Under the pieces are notes generated by a model. The model searched no databases and was not told where the DNA came from. It saw nothing but the letters and a program-made list of their open reading frames with translations. This document shows, in pieces, positions 34,164 to 41,965 of a stretch of DNA of 61,071 nucleotides. This DNA is from DATAEE01 sp036257535. GTDB taxonomy: Bacteria; Acidobacteriota; Vicinamibacteria; Vicinamibacterales; 2-12-FULL-66-21. The stretch is from NCBI GenBank assembly GCA_036257535.1, contig DATAFJ010000255.1:1-61071 (forward strand), written 5' to 3'. The first letter of the stretch is position 1. Each line of letters opens with the position of its first letter. Position numbers and translations under genes: made by a program.

Positions 34164-34981
34164 AAGAACCTCTGACGGACCACAATCGTGTCGCCGGGCC
34201 TCACCAGATCGGTCGTTTTTGCGTCGATCGTTTCCTGGCGTCCGTCGACGGTTCTCATGATCTTGATCCCTCGGTTCGATCCGCGCTCGGTCAATCCTCC
34301 GGCGAGCGCAATCGCCTGAAGCACCTGCATCCCCGGTTCGTAGACGTACGCCCCCGGGCTGCGCACGTAGCCGGTTACGAAGAACGTTTCTGCCTTCGGC
34401 ACGAAAATCGTGTCGCCTGGCGACAGCGTCAGGTTCTGAGAGAGCTTCCCGCTCTGCAGATCGCGGATGTTCACGCGGATTGTTTCCGCCGGCTCTGCCG
34501 CGTCGGGCAGAAGCGGGCCGCTGACGCCGCGCGCCTGCTTGGGGTGAACGATGATGATTTCGTTGCTGGCCGTCTGCGTCGGCCCTGCGAGCGTCAGCGC
34601 CTCGACGATCGTCATGCTGCTCTTGATCGGATACGCCCCCGGCGCGCGCACTTCTCCCGTGATGAAGATGCTCTGGCTGCGAAATTCCGCAACTTCGACG
34701 GTCACCTGCGGGTTCACCAGATAGCCGGCCGCGAGACGCTTGACGAGCGCGTCCTGTATCTGCCGAAGCGTCTGGCCCGCCGCCGGGACGCGGCCAACGA
34801 AGGGAAATCCGAACGACCCGTCTCCATCCACGGTGTACTTCCGCGAGATGTCCGCCTCGCCGAAGACGGTGACGTTCAGAACGTCCTGGGGTCCGACGAC
34901 GTATTCCGAGTTGGCGGAGGGTGGCTGCGGAGAAGCGGCCTGCGAAAGCGTGGCAACGAACACGAAAGCCAGAAGAGTCAT
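34160..34981 (-). CDS. Wza-type polysaccharide export protein
   Basis: A 273-residue periplasmic/outer-membrane protein. Residues 1-16 are a signal peptide without a lipobox Cys. Poly_export domain (PF02563): EYVVGPQDVLNVTVFGEADI; then a SLBB domain around IFITGEVRAPGAYPI and a second around FFVTGYVRSPGAYVYEPG. The classic Wza is a lipoprotein with a C-terminal amphipathic helix forming the outer-membrane pore; both appear missing, so the barrel encoded next to it probably provides the outer-membrane channel. It works with the Wzc-type kinase at 2569. Confidence 0.92.
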   Translation of the reverse strand: MTLLAFVFVATLSQAASPQPPSANSEYVVGPQDVLNVTVFGEADISRKYTVDGDGSFGFPFVGRVPAAGQTLRQIQDALVKRLAAGYLVNPQVTVEVAEFRSQSIFITGEVRAPGAYPIKSSMTIVEALTLAGPTQTASNEIIIVHPKQARGVSGPLLPDAAEPAETIRVNIRDLQSGKLSQNLTLSPGDTIFVPKAETFFVTGYVRSPGAYVYEPGMQVLQAIALAGGLTERGSNRGIKIMRTVDGRQETIDAKTTDLVRPGDTIVVRQRFF

Positions 34982-34983
34982 GG

Positions 34984-36177
34984 TCAGAATCCGTAGGTCA
35001 CGGTGCCGAAGATGCGCTGCCGGTCGTAGCGTCTGCCGGGGAGATCAGAGTCGCGGTCGGTCTGATCGAAGTTCAGACCCAGCCGCGCGGTGTCACCAAG
35101 CCGAAAACCGATGCCGCCGCCCCACGTCACGACAGTGTCCGTGCGCGCTTCCAACGTGTCGGCTATCGGCTCGAAATTCCGGTACTCGAGGTTCTGGCGT
35201 CCGACAGTGCCCTGCGCGTCGAACGGGCCAGCGATGATCTGCGTCACGGTGAGGCGCCCGCCGTTCGTCAGGTAGTACGGCTGGAGGATCTCGTACGAAT
35301 ATTTGACGTCGCGTTCGTACGTCCCCTCGAGCTTGGTCGTCGGTCCGAGCCAGGTGAGATTGGCCAGAAGCGTGAACCCGCGGAACGACTCGACGGTAGA
35401 CTCCTCCGGCTCGAAGTTGGTGTAACCGAACGAAAGGCGGCCGCTGATCAGCGCCGACGGCGCGAAGTCGAAGCTCGGGGTAATGCGGATCGTGCGTGCA
35501 TCGCGTTCTGCGGCTGAGTCGAAGCGATCCCACTGGCTCGAGGCGACGATCTGGAACGTCGTGAGCGGCGTCAGCTCGAACCGCATGCCCGCTTCGTAGC
35601 GATTCGCGTCGGCGTTCAGCGTATCGGCGAGCTCCACGCCCCGAAAGACCTCGTCGTCCGCAAACGTGAGCGCGCCCCGGCTGGCGCCGACGACAATCAT
35701 CGTGCGTGGCGTGATCGCGAACAACGCGCCCACATCCGCGCGCCATTCCTGGCGCGCGGCGCGCGCGTCGACCTCGGCGTTGATGCGTGCGTGGGTATTC
35801 ACCGCCGAGCCGCCGATGTACGGCCGGAATCGATCCGCGAAGAACTCGAGCCGACCCTCGATGCCGCGATTGAACGACCGCTCCTCATCGAACTCGTGGA
35901 AGTAGACGAAGTCGACAAACGTCGACGACCGCAGCCGTCCCCAGCTCACGTCGAAGTCGGCGCCCAGACGCGGCGTGATCGTGGCCGTGAAGTCCTCTCT
36001 GGGCGACACAGGATCGTTGAAGACGTTCGAGTCGAAACCCATTTCGGTGATTTCAAGTCGCGGGCGAAGCGTGAACGAGCCCAGATGCACTTCGCCGCCG
36101 GACGGCGCGGACTGCGACTGCGCGCTGGCAGGCGCGGCGATGACGAGCGCGACGAGCGTGAGCACGACGCGCGTCAT
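34984..36177 (-). CDS. Outer-membrane beta-barrel protein of the exopolysaccharide locus
   Basis: A 397-residue protein from ATG at 36177 (overlap ATGA with the regulator gene). It has a signal peptide ending ASA-Q, then alternating hydrophobic strands with aromatic ends through to a terminal Phe (TVTYGF), the outer-membrane assembly signal. The pattern FDSNVFNDPVSPREDFTATI resembles PEP-CTERM-associated barrel proteins (TIGR03016-like) and Wzi/AlgE-like roles. Directly upstream of the Wza-type gene, it is a good candidate for the outer-membrane secretion pore. Confidence 0.85.
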   Translation of the reverse strand: MTRVVLTLVALVIAAPASAQSQSAPSGGEVHLGSFTLRPRLEITEMGFDSNVFNDPVSPREDFTATITPRLGADFDVSWGRLRSSTFVDFVYFHEFDEERSFNRGIEGRLEFFADRFRPYIGGSAVNTHARINAEVDARAARQEWRADVGALFAITPRTMIVVGASRGALTFADDEVFRGVELADTLNADANRYEAGMRFELTPLTTFQIVASSQWDRFDSAAERDARTIRITPSFDFAPSALISGRLSFGYTNFEPEESTVESFRGFTLLANLTWLGPTTKLEGTYERDVKYSYEILQPYYLTNGGRLTVTQIIAGPFDAQGTVGRQNLEYRNFEPIADTLEARTDTVVTWGGGIGFRLGDTARLGLNFDQTDRDSDLPGRRYDRQRIFGTVTYGF

Positions 36178-37232
36178 TCGGCCACCTTCGACCGCGCGAT
36201 GCCGAGCTGACGCGCCTTTCGATAGAGATTGGTGCGCTGAATACCGAGCATGCGCGCCGTAGGCTCCATCCGGCCGTGATGGTGGCGCAGCACGGCCGCG
36301 ATGTACTCGCGCTCGAACTGCCGGCGCGCTTCGCGCAGGCTCGCCTGCGGCCCGAGCACTCCCGGCCGCGCGTCGAGCCGAATCTCGCCGAGCACGTCCT
36401 CGACCCGGATCCCGTTCTTGGCCGAGCGATCGCTCGCGCGGGCCAGCCCCTTCGCGACGCGTCGAAGCTCTTCGACGTTCCCCTCCCACGGCAGCGCCGC
36501 AACCAACGCGAGCGCAGCCTGCGTGAAGGTCCGCTGTGGAGCGCCAACGGCGTCGAGCGCGTCACGCAGCAGCAGCCGCGCGATCGCGGGAAGATCCTCG
36601 CGGCGGCCGGCGAGCGACGGCACGTCGATGCGGAGCGACGAAAGGCGTCGGAAGAGCTCCTCGCGGAGCCGTCCACTCTCGAGATCAGGCTCGATCGGCG
36701 AGCGGGCGGTCGCGACGACACGAAGCGACAGCCGTTCGGCGCGGCCGCCGCCCGAGATGCGCGCTTCGCCGTCGCGCATCAGGCGGGCGAGACGCAGCTG
36801 CACCGATGACGGCAGCTCGACAACGGACGTCAGGACGAGCGTTCCTCCGCGCGCGGTCAGCAGCCGCGCGTCGGGACCGATCGCTTCGAGGGCGTCCGCG
36901 CGCGTCGGCTTTCTGCCGCGCCCGCGGACGGGACGACCGAAAAGCAGGTGCTCGACGCGATCGGCGGCGCCGTCGACGACGTCGAACGGGGCCATCGGAC
37001 TCGGCCCGCGGGCGTGAATCTCCCGCGCGATCGCCGCCGCGTCGAAGCCGCGGTCGGTAACGATGAGCACGCCGGCCACGCCAGCCGCCTCGTCGTCGCG
37101 CGACGCCGCCGAGATGACCCGGCCGCGCGCGAGCTGAATTGAATCGGACGATCCGGCCAGCTCCGCCGGCCACGAACGCGCGGCGGTTTGCAGGCGCGCC
37201 GGCGCTCTGACAGCCCTCGCTGCTGTTGACAT
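36174..37232 (-). CDS. Degenerate sigma-54-activator-like transcription regulator
   Basis: A 352-residue protein; ATG at 37232 has GAGGAAA seven bases upstream and is preferred to GTG 37253. The AAA+ sigma-54-activation fold is recognisable from REELFRRLSSLRIDVPSLAG plus RREDLP, and the tail GRMEPTARMLGIQRTNLYRK is a Fis-type helix-turn-helix. The active parts are gone: the Walker A loop position reads VLIVTDRGFDAAA without GxxGxGK, the GAFTGA loop is absent, and Walker B GGTLFLDE is GGTLVLTS. It has no receiver domain. It therefore probably binds DNA and regulates without ATP-driven sigma-54 remodelling. It is the first gene of the block, so autoregulation is likely. Confidence 0.82.
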   Translation of the reverse strand: MSTAARAVRAPARLQTAARSWPAELAGSSDSIQLARGRVISAASRDDEAAGVAGVLIVTDRGFDAAAIAREIHARGPSPMAPFDVVDGAADRVEHLLFGRPVRGRGRKPTRADALEAIGPDARLLTARGGTLVLTSVVELPSSVQLRLARLMRDGEARISGGGRAERLSLRVVATARSPIEPDLESGRLREELFRRLSSLRIDVPSLAGRREDLPAIARLLLRDALDAVGAPQRTFTQAALALVAALPWEGNVEELRRVAKGLARASDRSAKNGIRVEDVLGEIRLDARPGVLGPQASLREARRQFEREYIAAVLRHHHGRMEPTARMLGIQRTNLYRKARQLGIARSKVAE

Positions 37233-37327
37233 GCGATTTCCTCGGGTTGACACAGCTTCGCTCTCTCAGTCCCACGCGGACACGCGGACTGGACCCGGAC
37301 GGTCGGGGGGTTGTGGGGAGACCAGCT

Positions 37328-37356
37328 ATCGTGCCATCGCGCCGGTCATGTGTCAA
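37328..37356 (-). promoter_or_regulatory. Candidate promoter of the 25-gene exopolysaccharide block
   Basis: On the minus strand a perfect -35 TTGACA (37356-37351) is followed after 17 bases by CACGAT (37333-37328), giving a leader of nearly 90 bases before the regulator ATG. Overlapping it is TGGCACG, a perfect -24 half of a sigma-54 site, but the matching -12 position reads CTGG and not TTGC, so a sigma-54 promoter is doubtful. The 168 bp gap 37233-37400 contains nothing else recognisable except the end of a REP-like hairpin. Confidence 0.35.
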
Positions 37357-37394
37357 TAGGGATACAGATTGCGCAGCTTTTCAGATACAGGGAG

Positions 37395-37448
37395 AAGGTG
37401 TCATGTACCGTTTCCTTCGAGCGTCCCGGAAACGGTACCTGACACCTT
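37395..37448. repeat. REP-like hairpin with GGTGTCAGGTACC core
   Basis: GGTGTCATGTACCGTTTCC (37397-37415) pairs with GGAAACGGTACCTGACACC (37428-37446), 18 of 19 positions, around a 12-base loop; AA/TT extends the stem. The GGTGTCAGGTACC type is familiar from REP elements of RAYT-bearing genomes, though no transposase is present here. It overlaps the last codons of the DUF4112 gene. Confidence 0.75.
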
Positions 37449-37988
37449 TTTCCCGCCCGTGAGGTGCTCCCGCAGCAGCCGCATGTTCTTCTGGTTGGAA
37501 CGAAAGAAGATATCGGCCGCGTCGCCGACGACAGGCACGGCGCCCAGCGCCAGGTCGACGCACAGGTTGGCCACCATTTGCGAGACGACCGCGCGCGGCG
37601 CGCCCAGGCGAACCGCCCGGGCGATGAGGCCGGCCCCGATCACTGCGGACGTGACATCGCCGGCGACCGGAACCAGGCCGAGCAGCGCGTCGAGTCCGAT
37701 CCCGCCGACGATCGGCAGCCGGATCGTGCTGTCGAGAAGCCAGGACAGGCGGTCGAGACGGGCGAGCTCGAGCGGATCGCCCGCAGCCGGAAGCACCGGC
37801 CGCCCGGCGCTCGCGCGAGATCCCGCTCGCTGAATTCCTCGCGCAAGTTGATCCGCGACGCGATCCGCGGCGCGCGTTAGCACCGCGCGCAGGACGAAGT
37901 ACGCGACGAGCGCGATCGCGCCAACGATGGCCAGGATGGCAAACGCGAAAAGGAGAAACGTGTTCAGATCCTGGACGGGAGTCGGCAT
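37401..37988 (-). CDS. DUF4112 membrane protein
   Basis: A 195-residue protein with an N-terminal transmembrane helix (FLLFAFAILAIVGAIALVAYFVL) and the DUF4112 core: LDRLSWLLDSTIRLPIVGG, LDALLGLVPVAGDVTSAVIG and LALGAVPVVGDAADIFFRSN, with repeated P-V-x-GD turns. Function of the family is unknown. The C-terminal KKVSGTVSGTLEGNGT is encoded by the REP-like hairpin, so the natural tail was altered by repeat insertion. It stands alone between the exopolysaccharide block and the E1 gene, 12 bases after the latter, probably in its transcript. Confidence 0.85.
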   Translation of the reverse strand: MPTPVQDLNTFLLFAFAILAIVGAIALVAYFVLRAVLTRAADRVADQLARGIQRAGSRASAGRPVLPAAGDPLELARLDRLSWLLDSTIRLPIVGGIGLDALLGLVPVAGDVTSAVIGAGLIARAVRLGAPRAVVSQMVANLCVDLALGAVPVVGDAADIFFRSNQKNMRLLREHLTGGKKVSGTVSGTLEGNGT

Positions 37989-38000
37989 CGGCTTGATGCG

Positions 38001-40496
38001 TCAGTATCGAACCAGGAACGTGGCCGCGCGCGCGATCTCGTCTTCGCTCGGAAGAAAGAACGCTTCGAGCGGCGGCGAGTACGGAACGGGCGTGTCGAGC
38101 GCACCGACGACGCGGACGGGCGCGTCGAGCCACTCGAACGCTTCTTCTTGGATGAGCGCGGCAAGGCTCTCGCCGATGCCGCCCGTGCGCGAGTCCTCGT
38201 GAACGATCAGCGCGCGCCCGGTGTGCCGCGCGGCCGCAAGCACTGCCGCGCGATCGAGCGGCACGAGCGTTCGCAGGTCGAGGACACCGGCGGAGATGCC
38301 CTCGCCGGCGAGGCGCTCGGCTACCCGGAGTGCGACGTGCACGTAGGCGCCGTACGAGATGATGACCAGGTCGTCGCCCGCACGCCTGAACGCGGCGCGT
38401 CCAAGCGGCAGCGGCGCCGGTGGATCGGAGGGGAGCGCCTGTTTGATCCGCGGGTCGCGGTAGAGCGCAATGTGCTCGTAGTAGAGCACGGGATCGGGAT
38501 CGGCCACTGACGCGGCCATCAGCGCGCGCGCGTCCGCCGGCGTTGACGGGACGACAATCTTCAAGCCGGGCGTGCGATAGAACCAGGGCTCCGTGTTCTG
38601 GCTATGGTACGGGCCCGCGTGACGAAGCCCACCCCACGGCATGCGCACGACCATCGGCACCGATCCGCCCCAGCGGTACCGGATCTTGGCGGCGCTGTTG
38701 ACCAGTTGATTGAAGCCGGTCGCGACGAAGTCGTTGAACTGCATCTCGGCGATCGGCCGCTCGCCCGCCAGCGCGGCCCCGATTGCCACCCCGAGCACGG
38801 CTCCTTCCGCGAGCGGTGAATTGAGGATTCGCGGCCCGAATTCCGCAAGGAGTGGTTTCAGCAGGAGAAACGCGTTGCCATAATCCCCGCCGACGTCCTG
38901 TCCGTAAACGAAGACACGCGGATCCGCTGCGAGCACGTCGCGCAGCCCGAGCGTGACCGCCTCGAGAAACGTCTGCCCCTTTCGATCGAACGGCGGCCCG
39001 GGATCGACGGGCGGAACCAGTGGCGCCGCCGGCGCCCGCCGCTCGGGGTCGAGGATCTCGACACGCAGCCGGGGCGCTTCCCCGGCGAACACGCCTTCGG
39101 CCGCGCGCTCGGCCGGCGGCCACGGCGCGGCGAGGACGCGCTCCGCCTCGCGATCGACGATCGCCTGCACGTCGCGTTTGAACGTGTCGAGCGTACCGGG
39201 CTCGATGACTCCTTCGCGTTCGAGTCGCGCCGCATAGCTCGCAATGGGATCGCGCGCGGCCCAGTAACCGTACGACTCTCGATTCACATAGCCCTGGTCG
39301 GACGGCGGCGGATACTCCCACCCGATCGGCGGTTCCTTGCCGAGATAGAGCATGTCGTCGTGGTGCGCGTGGCCGCACATGCGCATCGACACGAGCTCGA
39401 TGAGCGCCGGTCCACTGCCGGCGCGCGCGCGCTCCGCGGCCCAGGCGAACGCGGCGGCGATCTCCTCGGGATCGGTCCCGTCGATCGTGATGCCGGGGAT
39501 CCCGTAGCCCGCCGCCTTGTCTGCGAACACACGTACCGCCGACTGATCGGCGAGCGGCGTCGAGAGCGCCCTCTGGTTGTTCTCGAGGCAGAAAATTGCG
39601 GGAAGCCGGCGCGCGGCGCAGAGATTGATCGCTTCGTGCCACTCGCCGAGCGACGAGCCGCCCTCGCCGATGAAGGACACCGCGACGCGGCCGCTCTTCC
39701 GCAGCCAGAACGACATGGCCATGCCGGCGATGGCGAGCGATCCGATCGACAGCGGGGCCGTCGCCGGCAGCACGCCCCACGCGAAGTCGCCGACGTGGAA
39801 ATCCTTTCCGTCCATGGGCGGGCCAGCCTTGGCCATCTGCGCCGACAAGGCCTGCCGCACCATCTCGCCGGCGTCTTCGCCCGGCCGCATCGCCAGCGCA
39901 ACACCCAGATCGCGAATCACGGGCGCCACGACATCCCCGTTCCACGATCCATCGTCGCCGCGAAATGCGGGGCCGCGGCGCAGGCGAATCGCGGCGGCAT
40001 AAATCGCTTCCTGCCCCAGCGATCGGAACCCTTTTCCCTGGAACGCGGTGTCGTTGTACCGGATCTCGCCAGCGGTGAAGAACTGCTTGAGCCGATTGTC
40101 GGTGGCCCGGGTGAGGAGCATCCCGCGGAGCATCTCGCGGCGCTCGTCACGCGTGAACGACGCCTTCAGGGATTCACGCCGCAGGAAGCCGTCACAGGCT
40201 TCGACGAGCTCGTCGTGTGCCTGCCGCAGCCGGTGCTTCGCCGCCACGCCCGGCGTCGTCTCGCCCAGTTCCGAGGCGTCGACGTCGCCGGCGTCGCGCC
40301 GCGACTGCAGGCCGCGAACGAAGGCGGCGCGAAGCGCTTCGATCCGATCCGATTCCTTCTGCGCGTGCGCGAAGCTCTGGGCCGCGCAGGCCTTGAGCGT
40401 GTCGCGAACGAGATCCAGCGCGAATGGAAACCGCTCGGCCACGAACGCGCTGAGCCGGGCCGCCAACGTCCGCTCGGCCGAGACGCTCTTGCTCAT
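38001..40496 (-). CDS. 2-oxoacid dehydrogenase E1, fused alpha and beta subunits
   Basis: An 831-residue thiamine-diphosphate enzyme. After a divergent N-terminal region of about 115 residues, the alpha half carries the TPP/Mg site GEGGSSLGEWHEAINLCAA with LENNQRALST and the His-rich loop CGHAHHDDMLYLG; from about residue 500 the beta half has VFVYGQDVGGDYG, the catalytic-site Glu in LAEGAVLG, EMQFNDFVATGFNQL and IVHEDSRTGGIGES. Branched-chain (2-oxoisovalerate) E1 fusions have this layout. No E2 or E3 gene is nearby. Transcribed from a 38 bp divergent region shared with the GNAT gene. Confidence 0.9.
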   Translation of the reverse strand: MSKSVSAERTLAARLSAFVAERFPFALDLVRDTLKACAAQSFAHAQKESDRIEALRAAFVRGLQSRRDAGDVDASELGETTPGVAAKHRLRQAHDELVEACDGFLRRESLKASFTRDERREMLRGMLLTRATDNRLKQFFTAGEIRYNDTAFQGKGFRSLGQEAIYAAAIRLRRGPAFRGDDGSWNGDVVAPVIRDLGVALAMRPGEDAGEMVRQALSAQMAKAGPPMDGKDFHVGDFAWGVLPATAPLSIGSLAIAGMAMSFWLRKSGRVAVSFIGEGGSSLGEWHEAINLCAARRLPAIFCLENNQRALSTPLADQSAVRVFADKAAGYGIPGITIDGTDPEEIAAAFAWAAERARAGSGPALIELVSMRMCGHAHHDDMLYLGKEPPIGWEYPPPSDQGYVNRESYGYWAARDPIASYAARLEREGVIEPGTLDTFKRDVQAIVDREAERVLAAPWPPAERAAEGVFAGEAPRLRVEILDPERRAPAAPLVPPVDPGPPFDRKGQTFLEAVTLGLRDVLAADPRVFVYGQDVGGDYGNAFLLLKPLLAEFGPRILNSPLAEGAVLGVAIGAALAGERPIAEMQFNDFVATGFNQLVNSAAKIRYRWGGSVPMVVRMPWGGLRHAGPYHSQNTEPWFYRTPGLKIVVPSTPADARALMAASVADPDPVLYYEHIALYRDPRIKQALPSDPPAPLPLGRAAFRRAGDDLVIISYGAYVHVALRVAERLAGEGISAGVLDLRTLVPLDRAAVLAAARHTGRALIVHEDSRTGGIGESLAALIQEEAFEWLDAPVRVVGALDTPVPYSPPLEAFFLPSEDEIARAATFLVRY

Positions 40497-40507
40497 CTGA
40501 ATGTGAC

Positions 40508-40513
40508 TATACT
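40508..40513. promoter_or_regulatory. Symmetrical -10 element in the 38 bp E1/GNAT divergent gap
   Basis: TATACT on the plus strand lies within ACTATACT, whose complement contains TATAGT, so one element can serve both directions. The minus-strand -10 is only about 12 bases from the E1 ATG, implying a leaderless or nearly leaderless mRNA. No convincing -35 box on either strand. Confidence 0.35.
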
Positions 40514-40534
40514 CTGGCAGCCGCCGGGCGACGT

Positions 40535-41047
40535 ATGGAACTCGACCTCGACATCTGCCGCGTGCGACCCTGGCGCGCGAGTGATCTGCGAAGCCTCGTG
40601 CGGCACGCCGACAATCGCCTCATCTGGATCAATCTCCGTGATCGTTTCCCCCACCCGTACACCGAGCAGGCGGGCCGTCACTGGCTCGCGTCGGCCAACG
40701 GCGGGGGCACTCCAACGAACTTTGCGATCGAAGTGGATGGCGAGGCGGTTGGCGGGATCGGCTTCATTCCCGGGACCGACGTCGAACGCATCTCGGCGGA
40801 GGTGGGCTACTGGCTCGGTCAGGTCTACTGGGGACGCGGCATCGTGACCGCTGCGCTCATCGGCGTTTCGGACTTCGCGTTCTCCGCGTTCGACCTCCAC
40901 CGGCTCTTCGCGCTGCCCTTCGCAGAGAATCTCGCCTCGCGCCGCGTGCTCGAGAAGGCAGGGTACGAGCTGGAGGCGATCCTTCGCTCGAGCGCGATCA
41001 AAGACGGCCGGATCCTCGATCAGGCGCTGTACGGAAAGACGCGATAG
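40535..41047 (+). CDS. GNAT-family acetyltransferase (RimJ/RimL-like)
   Basis: A 170-residue protein of the Acetyltransf_3 group: ICRVRPWRASDLRSLVRHAD opens the domain, VGYWLGQVYWGRGIVTAALI is the acetyl-CoA pyrophosphate-binding motif A (Q/R-x-x-G-x-G/A form), and LFALPFAENLASRRVLEKAGY the CoA-side end. It acetylates an N-terminal or side-chain amine of an unknown substrate. It ends six bases before the convergent cupin gene. Confidence 0.88.
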   Translation: MELDLDICRVRPWRASDLRSLVRHADNRLIWINLRDRFPHPYTEQAGRHWLASANGGGTPTNFAIEVDGEAVGGIGFIPGTDVERISAEVGYWLGQVYWGRGIVTAALIGVSDFAFSAFDLHRLFALPFAENLASRRVLEKAGYELEAILRSSAIKDGRILDQALYGKTR

Positions 41048-41053
41048 ATCCCG

Positions 41054-41461
41054 TTATCTCCGGTACGGAATGATCCGGTCCCACTCGCTCGCATCCGACC
41101 GCGCGACGACGGCGACGACCGGCTCGGTGTCGCTCAGGTTGAAGACTTCGTGCGGAACGCCTGGTTCGATGTAGATGAAATCGCCCGCCGCGTTCTCGAC
41201 GCTCTGGCGAAGTCCGTCGCCGTATTCGTGGCGGACGCGGCCCTGCAGGATGTAGAGCATCACCTCGAAGCCGTCGTGAATGTGCGCCGCGGCGACCCCG
41301 CCGGGCGGGATCGTCGCGACGTTCATCGACAGCGCTCTGGCGCCGACGTTCTTTCCCGACATCCCGAGCTTGTAGCGGATCCCGTTCCACTGCCGGCAAT
41401 CGGCGCTGCCGCGGATCACCGTGATGCCGCCGAGCTCCTCGACGTCCTTCCCGGTCGTCAT
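41054..41461 (-). CDS. Cupin-domain protein
   Basis: A 135-residue single-domain cupin_2 protein. Metal-binding motif 1 is HIHDGFEVMLYILQGRVRHEY, whose first His pair and Glu are visible, and motif 2 is DFIYIEPGVPHEVFNLSD. ATG at 41461 overlaps the upstream membrane-protein stop (ATGA). Function within the superfamily (sugar binding, dioxygenase or storage) is not defined. Confidence 0.85.
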   Translation of the reverse strand: MTTGKDVEELGGITVIRGSADCRQWNGIRYKLGMSGKNVGARALSMNVATIPPGGVAAAHIHDGFEVMLYILQGRVRHEYGDGLRQSVENAAGDFIYIEPGVPHEVFNLSDTEPVVAVVARSDASEWDRIIPYRR

Positions 41462-41907
41462 GCTCCCACCGTGCGTCCCGCTGGAGTCTCCGAGTACATC
41501 CGGCACCCGACGTACGCGGCCGCCGGATAGCTGATGAGCGCGCCGATCGTCGACAGCATCACCGTGCTCGCCGGATACATGCCCGTGAACGCGAGCGAGA
41601 GATACGCGACGTGCGAGATCGCCCAGACCACCAGTCCGGCGCAGATCGCCGTGCTCGGCCCCGGGCCGAAACGTGGACGAATGGCGGCGTAGAGCCAGAC
41701 GATCGCGAGGCCCATCAGGAAGTCGCTGGTGATCCAGCCGACCATCGACGAGGCGCCCACCGCGATCGGATCGACGCCGCGCGCGCGCGTGGCCGCTTCC
41801 CACTGCGCTCCGAGCACGAGCCCGTTCACGGCGAAGTCGATGACGTTCAGCACGACACCTGCGACGAGCCCGCCGACGATGACCTTGCCCGTGTTGATTC
41901 CGGACAT
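41458..41907 (-). CDS. Small integral membrane protein, unknown function
   Basis: A 149-residue protein with four hydrophobic helices (VIVGGLVAGVVLNVIDFAVN; MVGWITSDFLMGLAIVWLYA; ICAGLVVWAISHVAYLSLAF; VMLSTIGALISYPAAAYVG). AAGGAG lies eight bases before ATG 41907. The GGLVAGVVLNVIDF start resembles a family of four-helix proteins common in soil bacteria with no assigned role. Translationally coupled to the cupin gene, so the two may act together. Confidence 0.75.
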   Translation of the reverse strand: MSGINTGKVIVGGLVAGVVLNVIDFAVNGLVLGAQWEAATRARGVDPIAVGASSMVGWITSDFLMGLAIVWLYAAIRPRFGPGPSTAICAGLVVWAISHVAYLSLAFTGMYPASTVMLSTIGALISYPAAAYVGCRMYSETPAGRTVGA

Positions 41908-41965
41908 GCGGCGCTCCTTTCAGGCAGCAGAGGTCCGGGAGTATAGCCCCAAGCGGGCTCCAGCA

